From Phialocephala subalpina (lineage: Eukaryota; Ascomycota; Leotiomycetes; Helotiales; Mollisiaceae): a DNA stretch of 64,000 nucleotides. Of this stretch, positions 55,372 to 64,000 are shown in pieces; position 1 is the first letter of the stretch, and each line of letters starts with the position of its first letter. The position numbers and the translations under genes are program-made. Location: the NCBI GenBank assembly GCA_900073065.1, contig FJOG01000048.1, positions 44,740-108,739 on the forward strand, in the 5' to 3' direction. Under the pieces are notes generated by a model. That model was not told the DNA's origin. It saw only the letters and a list, made by a program, of their open reading frames with translations, and did not search any database.

Positions 55372-55988
55372 CTTGACTGGTTTAAAAAAATTGATGTGGA
55401 AGACAAAACGAACAAATACCAAAAATTAACTTGAAGGAGACTCTCAAAACGAAAAATAGCGGACCAGGCTCTCAAGATAAGGAAGCAACTTTGCTGTACT
55501 GACCTCACTCATCGCCGTGCAGACATTGAGAGAGGCGGCCGACAACGTCGAACACCAGACGGAAAATCCAACAATCGACAGACCCCGGACGCAGAAAGTA
55601 AGACGGCAGATGAAGACTCCAGGGCCAACCCTGGACATTGGCTATAATGGCATGCATAAAGTCAAATGGAGCTATTCCGCGCATTGCCAAGTATCCACGG
55701 GGGAAAGATAAACGACCCCGCCAACACCAAGACCCTAGAAATGTCAAAGTCCACACTTGGATAAACGACATTGATAATCTTAGTAGACATAATTGCTGTC
55801 AGACCTCCATTGAAGTCGGAGACCTAGTTTGATGCTTGGATTAGTCTCATGCTCATAGCTGTCATTGTCCCTTCCTGGCTCGAACATTGAAGTCAGAAAA
55901 CCGAGTCGGGCATTGCGATATGCAACCCCATCACCTACCTTGACAGCCAAGACAAACGGCCGACATCCAGATATGAACCTTGTGTACC
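55372..55988. other. Intergenic between two minus-strand genes
   Basis: Upstream region of the MFS gene and 3' flank of the FAD oxidoreductase. No supported gene. Confidence 0.45.
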
Positions 55989-57501
55989 CTATTCAGCTTT
56001 CGATTCAACCTCCATTGCATTCACCTTCGTATGCAGTCGTCCCTCAAACCTCTTCTTCATCCTCTCCTCACTCACTTTAAACACATCCGGAAACCACTCC
56101 TTCAACGCCCCGTCTTTCCCACTCCCACCACCCATCATGCCGAACAAAGCTTCAGCAGATTTCCAACAAAGAACCATCCCATGTCCCTGAAAGCTCGCCG
56201 CGACCCAGAGTTGCTTCTGCCCTGGAATCTCACCCACAAACGGAAACCCATCAGAACTATACCCCATAATACCAGTCCATTCTTTCCTGATCCTACCATC
56301 GGGATGATCTTCTCCCCATGTACTGCCGAAGTATCGTGGCGTGGTTTCTGCGAGATATTTGCTGATACCCTCATTCTTCGTTGTATCATCCGTAGTCCCA
56401 AACTCGTACAATCCTTCTTCAGCTGCTTTGACAAGACCGCCGCCTATTATAATATCGCCCGCGTGTTTGGAGCCGAGAGGACGAGGGATCATATACTCGT
56501 AGCCGTTTTGATAGATGAAGCTATATGTCCCCTTCAACCCCTCCTTCGGTATATTGCCTCCAGGTCTATGCGCCGTAATCTGTCCCCTCAGCGGAACAAT
56601 CGATCCCTGGAATCCCTTCCAAAGATGTGCTGTATACCCATTCGTAGCCAACACCACCTTCTTCGCTTTCACTGTCCCCTTGCCCGTCTCAATCCTCCAT
56701 CCTTCCCCATCCTCAGACTTCGAGATCGACGTTGCGGGAGTATTGGTATATAGCTCCAACCCGAGAGGAAGGCAGATCTTAAGCAGTCCAACGACGAATT
56801 TATATGCACTCAAACTTCCGGCTTCGTAACTCACTGCTCCCACAAAATCTTCTCCCCTTACTCTCCAATGCTCTCTTGCCTCCTCCTTGCTCCAGAATCG
56901 GTACCGTGACACTGTTTTCAGATCTTCTTCGCCTGGCATTGTGGCTCTCATGGCCGCAATAGCGGTGTGTGCTTCGTCCCATTGTGCTTGGTCGTAGATG
57001 ATGTCTACTGTGTCGCCCTGCCAGGAATCGCACTGTATACCGTGTTCCTTCGCAAACTGGTGGACAGCGCGGATGTTGGTGTATTCGAGTCTTGCGATCT
57101 TGACTGCTTCGCTCGTGCTTAGGGATGATGCGTTGGAGAGGAAGGAGCGGTAGGAGGCGGCTTTTGTGTGTCCTCCTGTTTCCCACCTTGCGTAAGCTAT
57201 TGCTCAACTGTAGAAGGTGAAAAGGAAGGAGGAAAGGGAACTTGCCATTTCGTCCAGTAGCACCACTACAAGCCTGCCTCGCCTCAAGCATTATTATCTT
57301 TCCATGGTTGGAATTTTGCAGGAGGTTCCACGCGACAGAGGAGCCGGTGATGCCACTTCCTATTATCACCACATCTGCTGTTTCTGGCAGACTGGCAGAA
57401 GAGAGATAGTCTGCGAGCTGAGGATCTGGAGGGTCTTGCCAGTAGCTGATTGTCGGGTTTGCGCGAGGAAGTGTAACGGGGATTGCTGCTCGTTCGTCCA
57501 T
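55989..57501 (-). CDS. FAD-dependent oxidoreductase (DAO family)
   Basis: Exons 57501-57246 and 57175-55989 give 480 residues. The N-terminal dinucleotide-binding motif is VVIIGSGITGSSVAWNLL with the usual acidic residue in IIMLEARQACSGATGRNGGH; the split falls inside GRNG|GHTK. Further on come VVLATNGYTAHLW, the substrate-domain stretch IPRPLGSKHAGDIIIGGG and the C-terminal FAD block GIMGYSSDGFPFVGEIPG and SFQGHGMVLCWKSAEAL. This is the pattern of fungal OrdL/gamma-glutamylputrescine-oxidase-like DAO enzymes, which oxidise amines or N-methyl groups. The only intron that keeps the phase has a GC donor (GGCAAGT) and CAG acceptor. No signal peptide is seen with this start; an upstream in-frame ATG at 57570 would add a hydrophobic stretch but is less likely. 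Confidence 0.88.
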
Positions 57502-57869
57502 AGTGCTGCGCTGATTCTGCAGGGCAGAAAGCGAAGGAAAGAAAAGAGAGGAAACAGACAACAGTTGCAATAAGAGACAGGAAAGCAGGACCTACATTCC
57601 GCTACCGACGGCTTGATTGTTATCATTGAGATAGCTAGTAGTAGCTCAAAAGTGGATGGCTGCATGTGTTCGTCGGAAGGAACTGCCGGTCTGGGTTGAT
57701 TTGAAGCCATTTTGCTTACATAATGCATCATCGTGAGCTGGCACTGCTAGCCCAACTTCACGCACACAATATTTCTCCTCTCTTCACTACAGTCGCTAAC
57801 AAAATCGGCTTCCCCTCAGACTCACCCAACACGTACCAATTCAACTTTCCGTGTACGAGCTTTATTACC
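57502..57869. other. Divergent upstream region
   Basis: Lies between the start codons of the FAD oxidoreductase and the HET-ankyrin gene. An in-frame ATG at 57723 could extend the latter by 49 residues, but MSQYHYSPLSLGPNSIRLLR from 57870 is the common HET start. Confidence 0.45.
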
Positions 57870-60100
57870 ATGTCCCAATACCATTATTCCCCGCTTTCGC
57901 TAGGGCCTAACAGTATTCGTTTACTTCGCCTACTGCCCCATGAAGACAGAAATGCTCCTATTCAATGTCAGCTTTTCGACTATTCTCTACAGGAATCGGG
58001 TGAACGAATGCATTTGTATGACACTTTATCCTACGTATGGGGCGATTCAAGCAACCCTCGGTCTATTTATATAGACGAACACGACTTGCCTGTAACGGAA
58101 AATCTTTATGCGGCGCTATTGCATCTTCGAAATTTCTCTCTTGAACGAATTATATGGATAGATGCTATTTGCATCAACCAAGAAAATACAGAAGAGAAAG
58201 GGCAACAGATCCAGTATATGGCGAAGATCTATGGTCAAGCCAACCGTGTCCTTGTTTGGCTTGGAAACGCGGCGGACGATAGTGACCAAGCGCTCGACGA
58301 GATACGCGCTGCTGGAGGCAAGGCTACAAATTCTTTAAACAACAAAGCGATCCGATCAGCAATTCTCGCACTACTTCAACGAAAGTGGTTTCGGCGTATT
58401 TGGGTAAGGGAACAAATACTCGACAATTTTGGCAGAAATTACTAAAGTCGATCTAGGTTCTTCAGGAAGTTGCCACAGCTCGACATATCCTAATTATGTG
58501 TGGTCCTACGGAGATTGATGGATACGCTTTCTGCTTAGGCATAGATTCATTGAAGGAGGTCTACGAATCTCGTGCAGAGTTGCAGAGTTTGATCCGTTCA
58601 GTGACTTACCTGATAAGGGGAGCGATCTTCAGGCCCAACTATGTAATGAGTAGGACAGGCGGAGTTCCTCAAGCTATATGCACGCTAGGCGAGCTAATAG
58701 ACATGTACCATACTCACGAGGCTGCCCTACTTCACGATAAGGTATATGCCTTGCTTGGTATGAGTGGTATGAGCTCTGATGATCTCAGTAAAGCTAACCT
58801 GTTGCCTAACTACGAAGTTGAATGGGAGGAACTTTTACAGCGACTAATCAAATTTCTTCTCTGTGAAAAGATATCTGTGGAGACTTGGAGCGGTAAGGAG
58901 ATCGCAGTAATCAAGAGCAAGGGCTGCATTCTTGGAAGGATATCCTCGGTACAGAACATTATTTCTTTGGATGGTAGACAAAGCGTGGATGTCATTTTCA
59001 AAAACACATCCGAGCAGCTGGAATATGGGGAAGAGCAGGGCGCTCACTGGACTCTCCAGCCCCCGGCAAAACCCATCCGAGATGGAGACCTTATCTGCCT
59101 TCTTCAAGGAGCTTCAAGGCCTACGATAATCCGATTACGCAAGGACCATTTTGTGGTTATTATGATTGCAGCTTCTCCCCTAGAGACCGGACAAACGGAG
59201 AGTGAATATATCAAGTGGCCAAAGCTCTTCGCCCGCGATTTTCTACTCGTCTGGGACTGGGAAAATTCTCCAAAGTTGCAAGATTCAGGAGAATATGATG
59301 CCTTGGTCCGGACAGATGATTGGGTGACAGAACATTCAAAGACAGAGGTAGAAGGTTATTTGAATAAAGCAACCAGAATATGGAACGTTGCAATGATATT
59401 AGATGACTTAGAAGAGTATGAAAAGGCAGAAGAGAGGCTTCCAGAAGCAATAGAAGGCTATGAGATAGCGTTTGGACAAGAGCATCTGCATCTGCCGAAA
59501 GGCCAATACGGTCGGACGCCGCTGTCGTGGGCCGCTGGTAATGGGTACGATATAGTAGTAAACGTACTACTTAAGAAAGATAGTATCAATCCAAACTTGA
59601 AGGATAGTCAATCTGGTCGGGCGCCACTCTCGTGGGCTATCAATAACGGGCACGAGGTCGTCGTCAAGCTACTACTCGAGACTGGCAAGGTCGAGGTCGA
59701 CTCGAAGGATGAAGACGGTCGGACGCCATTGTGGTGGGCTGCTTATAGCGGGTACGAGGTTATCGTCAAGCTACTACTCGAGACTAGCAAGGTCGAGGTC
59801 GACTCGAAGGATAATGACGGTCGGACGCCGTTGTGGTGGGCTGCTTATAGCGGGTACGAGGTTATCGTCAAGCTACTACTCGAGACTAGCAAAGTCGAGG
59901 TCGACTCGAAGGATGAAAACGGTCGGACGCCGTTGTGGTGGGCTGCTCAGAACGGGCACGAGGTTGTCGTCAAGCTGCTGCTCGAGACTAGTAAAGTCGA
60001 AGTCAACTCGAAGGATAAATACAGTGAGACGCTACTCTTTAGGGCTACTCAAAACGGGCACGAGGCTGTCGTCAAACTGTTGCATAAGTATATTAATTGA
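57870..60100 (+). CDS. HET-ankyrin protein
   Basis: Exons 57870-58403 and 58457-60100 join in phase (53 bp intron inside the RRIWV block) to 725 residues. The HET domain has YDTLSYVWGD, LPVTENLYAALLHLRN, IIWIDAICINQENTEEKGQQ and MAKIYGQANRVLVWLG, and after the intron VLQEVATARHILIMCG. A linker with the HET-associated region (LHDKVYALLGMSGMSSDDLS) follows, and residues about 500-545 resemble a TPR helix pair. From 59510 there are six ankyrin repeats, the central three (59717, 59819, 59921) being exact 102-base units differing at only a few positions. Ankyrins bind partners and HET triggers cell death, so this is a candidate recognition receptor. It is intact. Confidence 0.93.
59510..60090 (+). 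repeat. Ankyrin-coding tandem repeats (102 base period)
   Basis: Units begin (GGTCGG) at 59510, 59615, 59717, 59819 and 59921; a sixth, more diverged, starts near 60023. Unit 59717-59818 and unit 59819-59920 differ at about five positions of 102. The unit codes one 34-residue ankyrin repeat (GRTPLWWAAYSGYEVIVKLL and on). Confidence 0.95.
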
Positions 60101-60886
60101 TTATTCATTTGATTTTTTTTATATATTTTTATAACTTTAGTAAAGAGGGGCTTGAGGGAAGTGAATTTTATATATTAGTTAAGTAATTTCCAAGATACCG
60201 GATAAGTTAAACTAGAAAATTCTAAAAGCTTCACTTTTACTCTTTTATATAACCAAGAAAATATCGGGAGCGCGTGTGGGTATAGAGTAGGTAGCTCAAG
60301 GGGTACTCTATCGTGAAAGCTATCTGTCGTTCACCAAAGACCTTATATGCCATCTTGCCTCTTCTGGTAAGGTGCTTGTAGGTATCCTTGTCTAGCAAGC
60401 ATGGCTGAAACTTTCACGGGGAGTTAAAGGGAAGTAGATTTTGTTAGTGACTGTACTCTTAACGATGATTCCAGCCAGTAGTTGGTTTCGAGACCCAGCC
60501 CTTCGCACCACCATGCATCGCAGATACATCCACAAAGAACGACAGCCATGATGGAAGACACAAGCATCACGATCAGAGAAACAAGAGTGGAGAGGATATT
60601 CAATTCTCAGCAAGGCCATCTACCAGCCGGCAACAACGCACCACCAGCCAGTCAAAAGCCATGCCATGCTCCCTCCATTATCCCAGCAAATGCAGTACAA
60701 ATGGCAAGCCTGCCAAGTTCGAAAAGAACGACACCTATCACCTATCTCCTATCCCATCCAGCCAGCCAGCCCAGCCAGCAAAATCAAATATCCCGCAAAC
60801 TCTCAACTCACACCGCAAAGCTCTAGTCTATTCAAAGAAGATTTGAGGAAGACATGATGGAGCATATTCTCAAGAAGAGAGAGTAA
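60101..60886. other. Intergenic
   Basis: AT-rich for 200 bases after the HET-ankyrin stop, then a stretch with CCAGCCAG words at 60755-60780. No supported gene. Confidence 0.5.
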
Positions 60887-61704
60887 CTAGAGTTCTTCTG
60901 CAACTTCACCCTTCTTGGCCTTCTTCTTGGGTTGTGGTGCACCTTCCTTCTTGCAGTGGACGATTAGGCGGGTCCAGGATTCTTCGGGGTCCCATTCGAA
61001 GCCTGCTAGGACTGGGTTCTCGAGTTCGTCGTCTGCCTGTTGCATCATTTCATCAGCCATTATCCCTATCCCAATACTCTCGCGGCAGATGGTGGGGGGA
61101 GGGAAGTAAGGGATGAGGGAGAGAGGAGCATACCTTCTTCCGATATTGCTTGTAGATGGCGTCTAACGCATCCTTGATGGTAACACCCTTCAGGTTCCGC
61201 GCAGTAACCTCGAGCCCGAGGGGGAAGTGTAGGTCAATCTTCTTGATTGGTGGTGTGGTGAGTAATTTCTTGAGAGCACTCTTCTCTGGCTCCTCGATCG
61301 ACATTGGGGATTTGTTGATACGCCTGTCAATCATAGCATCAGCATCACCGTTCATTAAATGGCAGATGGAACAATCAAGGTGGGGATATTCAGGTAGGTG
61401 TTGGGAAAAGGTAAGCTCACCAATTCAGCTTCTGCGTCTCCTTCGCAATCTCAATCTTTGTTCCCTCTTCCTCTACAACAGCATCAGCCTCACATTCACT
61501 GCTAGTTCAACACCACACTCCGGTATATCCGGGAGATGACTGGAAGAGAAACATACCCAGATCCTTGATATTAAACACACCGGCAGCAGCAGCCGAGCTC
61601 TGTCTTCGCTTCGCAGCCTTCTCCTCCTTGGGTGGACTCGAAGACAGACCTTGAACGGCAGAGTCGACCTTGGACAAAGGCGATGGTGCGGCGTCGGCGG
61701 ACAT
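60887..61704 (-). CDS. Small conserved fungal protein, unknown
   Basis: The start is MSADAAPSPLSKVDSAVQGL at 61704, followed by a basic, Ala-rich part to FNIKDL. A middle exon ends IEIAKETQKLNW (about 61502-61421), the next reads RINKSPMSIEEPEKSALKKL, KKIDLHFPLGLEVTARNL and VTIKDALDAIYKQYRKK, and the last NPVLAGFEWDPEESWTRLIV with a Lys-rich tail, ending at TAG 60889-60887. The second and third introns fit well (donors GTGAGC and GTATGC). The first does not keep phase with its best donor (GTATGT near 61552), so that junction is uncertain: it may use a weaker donor or hide an indel. The IDLHFPLGLEV...WDPEESW layout resembles DUF6699-type fungal proteins, a weak match from memory. Confidence 0.7.
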
Positions 61705-63263
61705 GATTGCTAATATTCTTTCTTAACTTCCTTGATGATCAAAGATGAATAGATAGAAAGAGGCTGAGGTACGAAGGTACGAGTGTATTTGTATCTCACG
61801 AAGATCGAAAGATATGACAAATTGTGGTATGATGTTGGATTGCTTTGTGCAGGCACAAGACGGATTGAATGTGATTGTTGATGGAAAGCGATCAGGTACG
61901 ATGCAGGTGGAAGAAGGAAGGGAGGAGGAGAGAACAGCTTGGGTGTTTGACGTCTCCTGAGGAGCGGGGTATCAAGCTCACGTTATTCGTCGCGTGACCC
62001 CTCAATCTGCCCATCCCTTTGAAGGAGCTCGCCTACTTGGCTCTAGTCCTAATTGGGTATTAATTTGACCCACTTCAGAGCTTTCCCCGCAAACGGAATC
62101 TGGGGAAATGCGCTAGCTGGATGACGAGTTTGGGGGCTGAAAGGATGGGGGGAATTGGATGAGGGATTATAGGGGACAAAGAACAATTGCAGGTGAGAGG
62201 ATGGTATTTTAGGGGAGGATTGAGAATGTGGTGTTGGCAGTCGTGAAAGAGCATCCTTTGTGCACTGTCCAGCAACCCTAATTTGTGGTGCTGATTGATA
62301 CTGCATGAGGCATGATGCAAGCACACCATTGACCAGCCAAAATACGTATGAAATGCCTCACATTTCTTGCACACATCCTAACTCAATCGTGAAATGCAGA
62401 ATATGGACATTTGGAAATGCTCTTGTGGACGTAAGTAAATTATCAATTATCCTTCTTGAGTTGGAAGTATCTCAATACAAGAATATCCTCATATGGTTTA
62501 GTAACATTTCTTGTATATTTGCGAGTCAATTGTTAAATACTATGGATGAACATTTTGAAAGAAATATCTTATCAACTCTAATACAAACATGTCCAACTCC
62601 TGACTCATATTTGTAGCCTTTGATCTGGCGTTGGTCACGTGCCGACAAGTATTTTCCCTCTGTCCTTCGTTGGCCGGCAAGCAATTCGAGTCTGGAGATG
62701 CCTTCCATAGATGTGAGAAAACAAATTTCGTTCCGATCGATTTGATATTTGTTGGTATATACGCCGCATCTATGGGATATATATGTTCCTAGTAGTTTTT
62801 TACTATGCTTTCCCAATACTTGAAATCTTAAAGCTATGTTTGTGAAAGACCAGAGAATCGTTGTCAAGATCACTCCAATAGTCGAACGAAAGGTAGAACG
62901 AGATCTTGCTAATGTTTTAAGCATGGATACGTAATGTTTTGAGACGGGGCGGGGAGGATATTACTTCTTCGCTAATGTTTAACATTGAGTTTTCTACTAT
63001 CAAGTATCTTCCAAATTGTGGATGCATGTGTAAAACTTCTTCGCTCATGTTTGAGGATGTGATGTTCTGTTATCAAAAGTACCATACCAATCCCAAGAAC
63101 CGGCTCGACTTCGAGTATCTGATGATGCACGAAGGGAGACCACGATGTTCGAAATCTGGTTGAACGCTTTTGGTATTCCTAATTGTCTATTCCTTACAAC
63201 TACCGACCTCGCCCTCAGAATGTCCCACCCCTCCAACTTGTACCTCACCTCACCCAAAGCCAC
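61705..63263. other. Intergenic
   Basis: No supported gene. The minus-strand frame at 62526-62924 (132 codons) has a hydrophobic patch (IGVILTTILWSFTNIALRF) but no recognisable family or splice support. The rest shows no repeat. Confidence 0.4.
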
Positions 63264-63922
63264 CTACTTATGACCAACAATAGCCTTCGGCACATACGGC
63301 TCCTCAAGATACTTCTCTTCCTCCTCCGTCAACGTCTTCCCCTTCGCCTCAAGTGCCTCCTCCATCCTCTCCGCACTACTAAACCCAATAATCGGACTCG
63401 CAACCCTCTTATTCTCCCACGCCAACGCAACCTGCGTCTGCGTCCACCCCTTCTTCTTCGCCAACTCCTCTACCCTCTCTACAATCTTCGTATCCGCCTC
63501 CGTCAACCCCGGAGCAGTCTTACTTCTCTCCGTCGTACCATGAGCATTAGCTGGACGAGCCAACTTCCCACCAGCCAATGGAGCCCAAGGAATAAGCCCA
63601 ACACCAGTATCATTACAGAAACGGTTCATTTCTCGTTCTTCTTCTCGGTATAGCAGGTTATAATGATTCTGCATACTAACAAACTTCGTCCATCCATTCT
63701 TCTCTGCTACAAATTGCATTTGCGCGAATTGTGTAGCCCACATGCTGGACGCTCCGATATAGCGAACTTTTCCGGATTTGACGAGGTCGTGGAGTGCTTC
63801 CATTGTTTCCGCGATAGGGGTGTAGGGGTCGAAGCGGTGGATTTGGAGGAGGTCGATGTATGGAGTGTCGAGGCGCTTGAGGGAGGCGTTGACGGCGTTG
63901 AATAGGGCTTGGCGGGATAGTC
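63264..63922 (-). CDS. Aldo/keto reductase, 3' part
   Basis: The last exon runs from an acceptor (AAATAG, ending at 63923) to TAG 63266-63264. It reads [80 protein letters not shown] and [20 protein letters not shown], then [20 protein letters not shown]. These are the second half of the (beta/alpha)8 barrel and the NADP-binding stretch of AKRs near the fungal versiconal/arylalcohol dehydrogenase-like branch. The catalytic Asp-Tyr-Lys part is upstream, beyond the window edge at 64000, so the gene is partial only because of the window. The end is [11 protein letters not shown]. Substrate unknown. Confidence 0.93.
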
Positions 63923-64000
63923 CTATTTACCATGTACATTAATACCCATCTACCAGCCTAGCAGTTGACGATTGGGAGAATGGAGAGGAGAGGGGAGGGA

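Overview
The window looks like nuclear DNA of a filamentous ascomycete (Pezizomycotina; Leotiomycetes is my best guess from protein style, not proven). The evidence is genes with 41-88 bp introns, CTAAC/CTAAT branch points just upstream of AG, HET-domain incompatibility proteins, a DUF6590 protein, and AT-rich blocks with C-to-T type decay that resemble repeat-induced point mutation (RIP). No rRNA, tRNA, CRISPR or bacterial operon structure was found.

Layout. 1-8 kb: sparse DNA with a dead secreted-protein gene and an intact two-exon HET protein. 8-12.2 kb: an alpha/beta-hydrolase pseudogene, then two well-conserved housekeeping-type genes back to back, a sulfite efflux pump (SSU1, 4 exons, minus) and the excision-repair gene RAD10/ERCC1 (plus). 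12.4-19.8 kb: a minus-strand cluster of diverged, partly broken coiled-coil proteins sharing one motif, interrupted by a DUF6590 gene and a perfect 250 bp tandem duplication. 21-26 kb: a RING-like gene and the first (dead) member of a small Cys-rich family. 26.5-28.3 kb: an 1806 bp TIR transposon with an AT-rich interior. 28.9-31.4 kb: dead HET-NACHT and dead PD-(D/E)XK-like genes. 31.8-32.8 kb: an S33 peptidase-like gene. 33.9-39.9 kb: a nested transposon island (Tc1/mariner ends and transposase, an AT-rich MITE-like element, and an LTR-type element holding an intact two-exon Cys-rich gene and a 564-base run of N). 40-43.3 kb: two further members of the Cys-rich family (one dead, one intact) and an unrecognised four-exon gene. 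43.3-51.6 kb: eroded DNA with a few gene relics, including an RRM. 51.7-57.5 kb: homogentisate 1,2-dioxygenase, an anion:cation symporter-type MFS transporter and a FAD-dependent oxidoreductase. 57.9-60.1 kb: a HET-ankyrin protein with nearly identical repeats. 60.9-61.7 kb: a small conserved gene. 63.3-63.9 kb: the 3' part of an aldo/keto reductase cut by the window edge.

Taken together this is ordinary core metabolism and repair (SSU1, RAD10, HGD, MFS, FAD oxidase) embedded in fast-changing accessory DNA: self/non-self recognition genes, lineage-specific small families in various states of decay, and transposons. I did not find a coherent new multi-gene system. The most unusual signals are the three-copy Cys-rich family, the coiled-coil cluster, and the spliced Cys-rich gene carried inside an LTR-like element.
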